A DNA stretch of 64,000 nt, from assembly GCA_025617745.1 (NCBI GenBank), contig CM046869.1:9939168-10003167 (forward strand), in the 5' to 3' direction. This DNA is from Heliocidaris erythrogramma (lineage: Eukaryota > Echinodermata > Echinoidea > Camarodonta > Echinometridae). Both the position numbers and the translations under genes were made by a program. Numbering within the stretch: position 1 is the first letter of the stretch; every line of letters begins with the position of its first letter. A model generated the notes under the pieces. The model was not told the DNA's origin. It did not search any database and saw nothing but the letters and a program-made list of their open reading frames with translations. Positions 1 through 8,916 of the stretch are shown one piece after another.

Positions 1-455
1 CTTCTTCTCCAAAACCCATGATTGGAATTTAACCGAACTTGGTAGGAAGCTCAGACTTGGTATTGTGTATAGAGATACCTCTATAGATGAAGAATGAAAG
101 TTGTTCATGTGCTAGAGAGAACATGCACCAGATGTGAATTGATCCACCTCAGGTGAGCGTCGTGCCCCCTGGGGCTCTTGTTTAATTTAACATTATGGAA
201 TTCATGCAAAATTTACAAGTGGGGCAACCATTAAGTTAAATGTAGATCACTTAATTTGATGTCACCGTACTGTAACAGTTAAGTATCAATCCACTAAAAA
301 ATTTAAAACCATGTGCCATTGTAGTATCTTATAAAAATTTGTATTATGAAATTAATGTGTGTATTGAATGGGTTAATATTTGAGTTAATATTTGACACCA
401 ATATCTGCGATAAAAGGCATGTTTACTTTTTGCCAGCATTAGACTCATTTGTGAA

Positions 456-617
456 TAATAATATAATATTGAATGGCCTTGAGTGGAATACAAGGGTATA
501 TCACACGAGCTATGAGCATATTTCACGAGTCGGCACGACGAGTGAAATATTTTCAAAGCGAGTGCGATATACCCTTGTGACCTGCGAAAGAAAAGCCATT
601 CAATATAATTATTATTA
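456..617. repeat. small foldback MITE-like repeat
   Basis: The two sides are inverted: ATTGAATGGC and CAAGGGTATATC on the left are matched by GATATACCCTTG and GCCATTCAAT on the right. This gives a hairpin-like unit of about 160 bp. It has no coding potential. The superfamily is not resolved. Confidence 0.6.
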
Positions 618-812
618 TTTGTATGAAACCTAGATCCTCAATTTTCACCATTACATGTCCTAATGTTTTTGTATTGACTTCAACATAAAACACAGGTAGA
701 AAAACATTATTTCGTCCTTACCCAAACATCTTGCAAATGCTGTGCGCGTACATCCATAGTCTTAACCTTAGCGTATTTAAACGCGTATTCACACTTTTCA
801 CGTCACGCGCAC

Positions 813-937
813 ACCAAACCATGAGATATGGAAATATATCGCACGGTCATCCGGGTACTTTTACACAAACCATGAGATATTGTTTTAAAATTGCACGGTC
901 ATCTGGGTACTTTTGCGCAAACCATGAGATACGCCAA
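813..937. repeat. 51-bp tandem repeat, about 2.4 units
   Basis: AAACCATGAGATA recurs at 816, 867 and 918, separated by similar spacers containing GCACGGTCATC.GGGTAC. This is a short minisatellite inside the XPR1 intron. Confidence 0.8.
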
Positions 938-1261
938 TCTTTCTGGTCGCCTGAAAACCCTTCGTACAGATAATAATCTCTAATATCACATTTGGGTGGA
1001 GATATCAAGAAGTACTGGTGCTTTGTGGAAAAATTCCCAAGGTCCTCCCTTGCCTCCCAGTCAAGTCGATGCCATTGGTAAAGGCATTCTTCCTCTATAA
1101 TCCATTTGCCTTGGATATAGGACTTCAAGCATGCAACCCCTGAATACTGTGGCATTGGTAGTCATATTCTTTCTACAAATATACTGAGCAGATATGAAAA
1201 ATTTATCAATCAAAATTGTAATTCAGTAATTTTTGGTTGTTTATCTTGCTGTGAAATGTAG

Positions 1262-1382
1262 GAGATTTATATGGAACTTTTTCCGATTGGAGAACGAGCA
1301 TCTCAACAACTGTGGTCAGTTCAGAGCAGTGCGAGACATCTCCATCAAACCAGCGAAGGAAGATGAGAACAACCCCATGAAG
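1262..1382 (+). CDS. XPR1: XPR1 exon, end of EXS domain
   Basis: The acceptor is AAATGTAG and the donor is AAG|GTATGT. The exon is 121 bp: one base completes a split codon, then 40 codons follow. The motif [14 protein letters not shown] is diagnostic for XPR1. Confidence 0.93.
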
Positions 1383-4300
1383 GTATGTTATGGGTCATTC
1401 CACGGGGTTGGGGCAATTTTTGTGACAGACATGTACCAGAAGTGCGGAACTATGTCTCCTATCGACCTTAACAATGTTTGCTAAAATTGAGTGCAGCATA
1501 AAAAGCATAGCCACTAATATGTACTCTAGCTTCATGTTGAATAAATACATTTTTTTATGTAGCAGGGCACTAGTATACATATTCATTGCATAAAACTCTT
1601 CCATGTGTAATAGAAGATCTCCAGCATTACATTGACATCGTCATTATTTTTGCCACAACCCCATGAAGGTACATGTATGTTATACTGATATTAACTGCCT
1701 TGAGAGATTCTAGTCAAATATTTGGGGTTTGCGTTATTGTAGTACCACTTTTTTCCCGAAGGGCACATCTCGCAAGGAAATGGTGCCATTGCATCGCCGA
1801 CAGCCCATAGGTTAAACTAAAAAAGAAATGTAGTTTATACTTATGATTGTGTTATACATGTATCTCTTTATTAGTTACTTTCATTGCATTATCAATGTAA
1901 GTAAGTAATTTCTAAAGACAGTTAATGCATCATCATTTTCTTCTTCAATTCTTTTTCATCTGTTTATGCTTTTTCTATTTTCATTCTTCTCTTCCTCTTC
2001 TATTCTCTTCCGTACTTCTCTTCTGTTCCACTCTTTTTCTTTTCCACTCTTCTTCTTTTCCAATTCCTCTCTTCTTTTCTTTCATCTAATCTTTGTTTCT
2101 TTAACTCTTCTCTTCTCTACCCCACTTTTTCATTTCCTTCTTTTCTTCTTTACCCCTCTCTTCTTGTCTTTATATTCTCGTCTTCCCTGCTTTCGCTTCC
2201 TCTTGTTTCTCTTTCTGTATTTCCAAGTTTCCTGCAATATTTCTCAACAAAATAATTTATCCTTTTTTTATGTTGCTACAGGTTGAGGAGATGATGGATA
2301 ATGAGGAATTTGTCCCTCTATGCAAACACAAACCTCCTAGTGAGGTACGCAGAAGAATAAGCTGTGCAAGAAGGTGAGGCAACTCTTACTGTGCCAAGGG
2401 GTTTAACTCTCTTCATAATTTTACCAAAATTTTACCAAATTTTACCAAAATTTTACCAAATTTTACCAAAATTTTACCAAATTTTACCAAATTTTACCAA
2501 AATTTTACCAATTTTTTTTCAAATGTCTGCACTTCATTAACCATCAATTATATTACAAAATATTGTGTACAAAACTAGTAGAAAATTTATTACCATTTCT
2601 TATGATACCAAAAATTATTACTTTACCCAACTTTATGCATGAGAATGATTGAAAATTATATTTGAGTTTCTTTTTTGGGCTATTATTTTTTCATTTCTCA
2701 TTTGTTTACTATAAGCCAGTTCGGGGTTAGCGCATGGTACAAATGACCCCAAATATCCACAGATATTTTAGACATGGAGGGTCCCTTTATGTGCACTTCA
2801 GAAAAATAACTCTGGGAGTGATAGAGGTGCCTCATGAATAGCTTTTGTTTCCTCCTTTAACCCTATTCCAACTGGGCTATTTGACCCCCTGTTTTTACTG
2901 GGGGGGGGGGGGTCAATCTGAACCCCCTTCAGATCTCGGCCGCTGATCGCGCGATTGCCGCGAAATTTTGCCTGAACATAGAGCCGGATGTAAGCTACAA
3001 GATTATAAAGTTAAATTTAAAGGAGAATTAACCCCCGAGTACAAATTTACTTATATTGAAAGGTGTAATATATTCCTACTTATTGGCCTAAATCATTTTC
3101 TAATAAGATATTAGAAAAGGGTATAAAAGGGTATATTCCAACACCCGGTATCGTCTCCTACTCATTTACATGGGGGCTGCCATTTTCTTGCTGATTTGGA
3201 TTTGTACATGAACCATTGAGAAATGTTCCGGTCAGGAAGATATTTTGAATCCAAGACCTAAATTGATTTTCTTCATTACCTAAAATCCCATATGTGACAA
3301 AAAATATAAAGTGGGTGTTTACATGATTTATAAAAATTAAATCTTTATAATGATACTTTTAAATTGTCTGGTTTTGCTTAACAAAAATCTGTTTTCTTGG
3401 GTTTGCCAAACAGAGCAGAACATAATATATGCAGCATGCATTCTGACTTTTCAAGTCCCATTATCCGAAAGCAGGTGAATGCATAGTTTGCCGCTATAGA
3501 TGCTCAGGGAAGAAGCGTCCATAAAATTTGAATTAATTTGCTCCGTCCATTGCGTCACAGTATGTAGAAAATAGATTTATATTAAGCGAATATCGATTTT
3601 CAACAGAAATATATAAGTAAAAATCTTCAGTTTAAAAATAAATTGACATATCTATTCTATATTTTTAATCTCAAATGGGTTTTTAATTTTGAAAAAGGCA
3701 ATTGGGCATTTGGATTAAGAAAATCTTCTTGTACACATAAAAAAATGGCAGCCCCCATGTATTGCTAGCAGACGATACATATTGCTAGCAGATGATAAAT
3801 TTTGCTCAGAAAATCTTGATTCGTATCGATCTCGTATATTTTGACGCGAAGCCATATAGTCTAACAAGTAGGAATAAATAACACCTTTGAACACTATCGT
3901 CTTTATTGTTTGAGGTTAATTCTCCTTTAAGGAAATTATTGATTTTCTAGTTTTAATTAATTAATTATGCAAATTTATGCATGAATTTATGTTTTTGCCT
4001 GTAACTCCATAAAAAAGGCTGAAAGAACGCTAATTTTTTGTGTCAGTATTCCTCAAGACACATTGAACAATTTCCTTGCAAAAAAAGTCGACAATCAAAA
4101 TTAATTTCTTATGTTTTTTATTGTTTTGCTAATTTCTTATGTATTTTATTGTTTTTTTGATCTTTTGTTCTCTATTGTTTTTTTGCCGAAATTTGTTGGG
4201 GACAGGTTTTCCAGCTTATTTACATTAGAATAAATTAATTTCAATTATTTAAATTTGAAATAATCTAATTAATATCAATTTAACCCCAAAACAGAATTTG

Positions 4301-7300
4301 CATTGGATTTGCACACAAAATCACAAATTTAAGCTGTTTTGGGGCCGACGTGCATGTACAAAACATTATGTAATTTTGGAACGGTCTACCCGGACATCGC
4401 AAATTTGGTCTCAAAATATGCGGGAGACTTCAAAGAAAAAAGTCATGAAATGGCGCGGCAAAATCTTTGCGCGTTGCAGAATTATCGTGCAAAATGTCGA
4501 GGGGGGGGTCAAATTGACCCCCCCCCCCCAGTAGGAATAGGGTTAAAAAGAATACTTCCACCTGGATATCATGGAATGCACCATTAGTGTATAATTGAAT
4601 AATGATTACATGACATTCATGAGCACATATCGAATATTAGTGTCAGTGGGTTTTAGAATTTGGTACAGATGACCTTTATCTGCTCATGCTCAGATTGCTC
4701 CGAAATGGCTTATTGTGTAATGTTGAAATAAGGTAATATCTTTTTTTTTTAATCTGCCATTTTCTCTGAAAATTTCTATTGTAGCTTATAACTATAATCA
4801 TATATTTAGAATGCTTGACTTATGCTCAAAATTTTGATATACAGACCACCATATACCTTTCCTGTCGTCGAGCAGTTGGTGAATAAAACTGACAAGTCTG
4901 TCTGTCACATATACGTGAAATCGGCACTGAAAGAGTTAAGGGCAATCCAAGCTTTGTAAAAAAATGATATGTCAGAAAGGAGAAAAATAAGAGAAACGGG
5001 ATGGTGAACGTTTGAAAGAAATGGAACAACGAATAAGAGAGTTATTAATGTTTGAAAAATGAGATCACTACATCTATGCGAATCTCAAATTGGCGATTTG
5101 ATGACTCGATTGTGATGTATTCAAGGTCAACTCTCCTATTTGTCACACACCCAAATATCATTAAAGGGCAATCCAACCTTGGTAATAACTTGATTTGTAT
5201 GAAAGCAGAAAAATAAGAAAAACAGGATGGTGAAAGTTTGAAAGAAATCGGACAAGGAATAAGAAAGTTATGGATGTTTGAAAAATGAGATCACTTCCTC
5301 GATGCGAATCTCAAATTGGCGATTTGATGAATCGATTGTGATGTATTCAAGGTCAACTCTCCTATTTGTCATACACCCAAATATCATTAAAGGGCAATCC
5401 AACCTTGGTAATAACTTGATTTGTATGAAAGCAGAAAAATAAGAAAAACAGGATGGTGAAAGTTTGAAAGAAATCAGACAAGGAATAAGAAAGTTATGGA
5501 TGTTTGAAAAATGAGATCACTTCCTCGATGCGAATCTCAAATTGGCGATTTGATGACTCGATTGTGATGTATTCAAGGTCAAATCTATTTGTCACACACC
5601 CAAATATCATTAAAGGGCAATCCAACCTTGGTAATAACTTGATTTGTATGAAAGCAGAAAAACAAGAAAAATAGGATGGTGAAAGTTTGAAAGAAATCGG
5701 ACAAGGAATAAGAAAGTTATGGATGTTTGAAAAATGAGATCACTTCCTCGATGCGAATCTCAAATTGGCGATTTGATGAATCGATTGTGATGTATTCAAG
5801 GTCAACTCTCCTATTTGTCATACACCCAAATATCATTAAAGGGCAATCCAACCTTGGTAATAACTTGATTTGTATGAAAGCAGAAAAATAAGAAAAACAG
5901 GATGGTGAAAGTTTGAAAGAAATCAGACAAGGAATAAGAAAGTTAATGGATGTTTGAAAAATGAGATCACTACATCTATGCGAATCTCAAATTGACAATT
6001 TGGTGAGTCGATTGTGACAGTCTTGTGGACAACTCTCCCATTTGTTGTACACAAAAATATCATTAATTTGCGGTCTTCTCCGAAGCGCATTTACCCTTGG
6101 GGCAGTACTCAAAATATATTGCAGATAGCATATTGTTACAGGTCCTCATTAAAGAAAAAGATCGTACTGAGTAATACATTGTGAAAAAATGACATTTTAA
6201 TCATTTTGTGTGTTGGAGGAAATGGGGGAGTTGTCCACAACTTCATCGCAGGGACATTACCTATGCAGCCAATTTGAAATTCCCATAGGTATAGTGATTA
6301 CAACTTTCACAAATTCATAACTTTCTTATTGCTTGTCCGATTTCGTTCACATTTTTACCAATCTGCTTCTCTGATTTTTCCTCTTTCTTCAAAGTAACTT
6401 GCCATTAAGGTTGGATTTCCCTTTAAATTCTTGTTTTCTCCCGAATGCCTTTCCCCTCGGGGCAGTACTCAGAATATATTGTAGATAGCATATTGTTATA
6501 GGTCCTCCAAAAAGAAGAAGATCCTACTGAGTTATTTTTAGAAATTGAAATTTTGGCTGCTCTGTGTGTTGGAGCGAATGGGAAAGTTGACCACCGTCAC
6601 ATTGCAGTGATCTTACCGATAGGGCCAATTTGAAATTGAGAAAATGGGAAATTCAGAGCTGCCAACCAGTACGGATTTTCCATATTTGTTACGGAATTCA
6701 AAAACAAATACGGAAGTACGGATTTCCCCTCTAAACTTATGGATTTGAAGAAATCTGATTATGCACTATTCGTCTTAAACGTTGCGCACATGTATTTGTT
6801 ATCACTCAAATTTTCACACTCATATTGTATTATTTTCGCTGTTCCCAGAACTCCACACTGTGTATGTCTTTAAAGTGCACATACAGAAAAGAGACTGCGA
6901 ACGTACACATACTTACTTTCATCGCACACGCAAACTTTTAGCTCAAGTGGTGGGGCTACTCTTACACACACAGGCGCTAGGCGAAGCCTGCTTGCCTAGC
7001 CGCGGGCAGCGCGGCGCGGCTGCCGCTTGGTGCAAGCCGGCAGTATGTGGAACCGTGACGCAGTGGAATTGGAAAGATGAATAGGGAATGTGAGTTTTTG
7101 CTGTTTTTTATGTTTCGAGATCTAGATAATGTTCAATAAAAATTGGGGTGTCAGGAAGAGCGATTATAGGACATTTTTAGTTCTAACTTCGACAATTTTG
7201 GCGTCAGTTGCAGCTTAAAAGTTTGGTATTTGGCGAATTGCAAAAAAATATGAATTTCATCGAAATATGATTTTTCAGCTTGCCGTGTATGTAAAAGCTT

Positions 7301-8835
7301 GGCCAGAGGTTGGCAGCTCAGGAAATGTTGAAGTTGTGTTAAGAGACTGATCTTCTTTCCATCCTTAAGTGTATCTTTGAAATAAAAAATATGACATTCT
7401 TGGCCAGTACAAGTAAGAAAAAATATGTACAAAATGGAACCAAAGTCTCTGTACTCTGAATCCCCATGTACAGTACCTGTCTGGTACTTGACTTCCAGTG
7501 TGTGATAAATAGGGCAGGGTTATATCTTTGTCTTGCAATCCTTAAAGATAAAGTTGAGCTCTGGTCATGGGCTTGAATTGTGAAAGAAACTGTCTCAAAG
7601 CAATTGGGAAAGGTTGATTATACAGCACATAAGAATTGGTGTATGCTGTAAGGTTTTGGAATCACCAAATGATAAGAACACAGCTATTTGTGGTCATATT
7701 TTGAATGTGAGATCATTTGAAGAGAAATCCATTTCAGGGGACATTGTTACTATGGTAATATTCCAAATGGATGTAAATAGAATGAGGAAGCTCACAAATT
7801 ATTCTTCACTTTGCCCAGAACTCGACCTTCTCTTTCACTCTCTAATCCGAAATGGGGAAAACAAGCATAAAATGAATAAATAAATAAGTGCTTTGTACTG
7901 CAAAATCGGAAAATAGCGTTGAACACGGACATAATGTACTAAAATAGCGTTGAACACGAACATAATATGCTAATTAAAAGCTTTTCGACATGCACTCATC
8001 AGAGTAAATTCACATGAATGAGCAGAACGCTAGAAATGAAACAATATAATAGAGGCGAAAGAACAGTGGACGCTAAATGGCGCGCTATGATTGGCTGTCA
8101 CGCTAAACAAGGTTAGGCTTGGTAACAGCCGTTCGGTAGAACAAATACTAAAATAACGCAAGTGTTCTTACGAACTCCTTCTGACGGCACAGAATGGGGT
8201 CAGTAAGCCGAATATATGATGCCTCGAGTTTCAATCACCTGCGCATGCTCAAGGCATCATATATTCGGCTTACTGACCCCATTCTGTGCTGTAAGAACAC
8301 TTGCGTTATTTTAGCATTTGTTCTACCGAACGGCTGTTACTAAGCCTAACCTTGTTTAGCGTGACAGCCAGTCATAGCGCGCCATTTAGCGTCCAATGTT
8401 CCTTCGGCTCTATTATATTGTTTCGTTTTCTGGTATTCTGCTCATTCATGCGAATTTACTCTGATGAGTGCATGTCGAAAAGCTTTAGTATATTATGTTC
8501 GCGTTCAATGTTCAACGCTATTTTAGTATATTATGTCCGTGTTCAACGCTATTTTCTGATAAAATGAATATTTAAATGACATTCTTCTATTCTTTGTGCC
8601 CTCTAGTGTCGGGATGGAGAACAATCACGTCAGTCTTTCAGTACCCCTCCTCTCGGCCAGCCCCGAACACATTCCAAAGCGGCCCTCTGTCGTTCGTTTC
8701 CAGATCGGTGATAACGACAGCAGAACATCCAAGACGAGCATAGCCCAGGTCGGCCTCTACGAAGAAGAAGGCAGTAATGAAGACGACGACGAAAATAGCA
8801 GCGGGAGTAGCAGTCAAAAAGACTTGTTTCTCTGA
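1262..8835 (+). CDS. XPR1: XPR1 phosphate exporter, C-terminal three exons (partial gene)
   Basis: XPR1/SLC53A1 is a multipass membrane protein that exports inorganic phosphate, with an N-terminal SPX domain and a C-terminal EXS domain. Only its 3' end is here. Exons 1262-1382, 2282-2373 and 8607-8835 join in phase (phase 0, then 2) and encode about 146 residues. The first exon gives [18 protein letters not shown], the end of the EXS domain and nearly identical to vertebrate XPR1. It is followed by [10 protein letters not shown], comparable to the vertebrate tail, and then a longer Ser/Glu/Asp-rich cytosolic tail ending [12 protein letters not shown] and most of EXS are absent because the gene runs off the left edge. 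Intron 2 is 6.2 kb and packed with mobile DNA. An AATAAA lies at 8911. The conserved exon makes the identity very secure; the exact tail depends on the inferred splice sites. Confidence 0.93.
1392..1675. repeat. MITE-like foldback (GGGTCATTCC family) abutting an XPR1 donor site
   Basis: It begins GGGTCATTCCACGGGGTTGG ten bases after the exon donor and ends near TTGCCACAACCCCATGAAG. The same family occurs at 18086-18494, where both ends are clear inverted repeats. The shared inner sequence includes CTTAACAATGTTTGC-type segments. Confidence 0.6.
1938..2225. repeat. polypyrimidine (T/C-rich) low-complexity tract
   Basis: This is almost pure C/T sequence on the plus strand, ending just before the acceptor of the next XPR1 exon. 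A Ser/Phe/Leu reading frame through it is a composition artefact. Confidence 0.9.
2282..2373 (+). CDS. XPR1: XPR1 penultimate exon
   Basis: The acceptor is TTGCTACAG and the donor AAG|GTGAGG, giving 92 bp and leaving phase 2. It encodes [10 protein letters not shown] and then a basic stretch with RRR. An earlier GT (GAG|GTACGC) would put the last exon into a frame that stops early, so the downstream donor was preferred. Confidence 0.8.
2419..2510. repeat. TTTTACCAAA(A) minisatellite
   Basis: About eight units of 10-11 bp, ACCAAATTTT or ACCAAAATTTT, in direct tandem. No coding potential. Confidence 0.95.
2713..2856 (+). repeat. left half of an interrupted interspersed repeat
   Basis: This begins CCAGTTCGGGGTTAGCGC and continues to the TTAA at 2857. 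Its reverse complement is at 46205-46372. The right half of the repeat resumes after the inserted element at 4547. The copy at 46 kb is uninterrupted. Confidence 0.85.
2861..4542. mobile_element. piggyBac-type non-autonomous element, 1.68 kb, TTAA duplication
   Basis: The element starts CCCTATTCCAACTGGG and ends CCCAGTAGGAATAGGG, an inverted pair. It is flanked on both sides by TTAA (2857-2860 and 4543-4546). TTAA target duplication with CCC...GGG ends is the piggyBac hallmark. The host repeat at 46 kb carries the uninterrupted sequence, with one TTAA where the insertion occurred. No transposase-like frame is present, so it is non-autonomous. Both ends carry runs of G or C next to GTCAA. A second TTAA element is nested inside. 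Confidence 0.85.
3021..3926. mobile_element. nested TTAA MITE, about 906 bp
   Basis: The ends are AGGAGAATTAACC and GGTTAATTCTCCT, a perfect inverted pair, each flanked by TTAA (3017-3020 and 3927-3930). A second internal inverted pair exists: ATGGGGGCTGCCATTTT near 3170 and AAAATGGCAGCCCCCAT near 3745. No coding frame. It lies wholly inside the piggyBac-type element, so it inserted later. Confidence 0.75.
4547..4720 (+). repeat. right half of the interrupted repeat
   Basis: This resumes AAAGAATACTTCCACCTGG after the insertion. It matches the minus-strand copy near 46060-46215, including ATGGAATGCACCATTAGTG. With 2713-2856 it reconstitutes the repeat seen intact at 46 kb. Confidence 0.85.
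4926..6425. repeat. 226-bp tandem array within a foldback element
   Basis: TTAAAGGGCAATCCAACC recurs at 5161, 5387, 5610 and 5836, with a diverged start at 4936; spacing is 223-226 bp. Near 6390-6425 the same end occurs inverted as AAGGTTGGATTTCCCTTTAA. This suggests a foldback transposon whose left arm was amplified. Single ends of the family occur at 35768-35830 and 47200-47285. No coding frame. Confidence 0.8.
7510..7677 (+). repeat. direct repeat copy A
   Basis: GGGCAGGGTTATATCTTTG through ACCAAATGATAAGAA matches 9978-10146 at roughly 90 percent or better by eye. The two copies are in direct orientation and flank the last XPR1 exon. Confidence 0.85.
7905..8556. repeat. 650-bp near-palindromic foldback element
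   Basis: The left arm (7905-8227) and right arm (8243-8556) are inverted repeats over about 315 bp with a short centre near CCTCGAGTTTCAATCACC. Landmarks include AATAGCGTTGAACACGGACA, TGCACTCATCAGAGTAAA, GCTAAATGGCGCGC and GGGGTCAGTAAGCCG, each with its reverse complement on the other arm. A shorter relative is at 34577-34789. Spliced as intron, it would form a long dsRNA hairpin just before the last exon. Confidence 0.9.
8607..8835 (+). CDS. XPR1: XPR1 terminal coding exon
   Basis: The acceptor is GTGCCCTCTAG; the exon ends at a TGA at 8833-8835. In the phase left by exon 2282-2373 it encodes [16 protein letters not shown] and then an acidic, Ser-rich tail ([14 protein letters not shown]) ending QKDLFL. 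The preceding codon usage and an open frame over the full exon support it. The sequence is less conserved than the rest of XPR1, as expected for the cytosolic tail. Confidence 0.8.
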
Positions 8836-8910
8836 TTTCCGTCTTGAATGTAGATTAAGATCATAAAAGTATTATTCTTGGTTGAAACCTCTATGTTGTT
8901 TTTCTTATTA

Positions 8911-8916
8911 AATAAA
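8911..8916 (+). promoter_or_regulatory. candidate XPR1 poly(A) signal
   Basis: AATAAA lies 76 bases after the XPR1 stop codon. Later signals exist, so the 3' UTR may be longer. Confidence 0.5.

Larger units (their letters stand above)
1..1261 (+). other. XPR1 intron (partial), no exon recognised
   Basis: This AT-rich stretch precedes the first recognisable XPR1 exon. I found no exon-like segment with plausible splice sites that matches XPR1. It holds a foldback repeat near 456-617 and a short 51-bp tandem repeat near 813-937. Upstream XPR1 exons must lie left of the window or be unrecognised here. Confidence 0.6.
2374..8606 (+). other. XPR1 last intron, filled with mobile DNA
   Basis: No coding exon was recognised in these 6.2 kb. 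The intron holds a TTTTACCAAA minisatellite, a piggyBac-type element with a nested MITE, a 226-bp tandem foldback, one half of a long direct repeat, and a 650-bp foldback that ends 50 bp before the last-exon acceptor. Confidence 0.8.

Noticed and set aside
6782-7084. 100-residue plus-strand frame over a GC-rich patch
   Set aside because: No recognisable domain or exon boundaries, and it lies inside the XPR1 intron among repeats.
8607-8710. Alternative phase-0 reading of the XPR1 last exon ([13 protein letters not shown]...)
   Set aside because: It stops after about 34 codons. The donor AAG|GTGAGG at 2373 gives the longer acidic frame, which suits an XPR1 tail.
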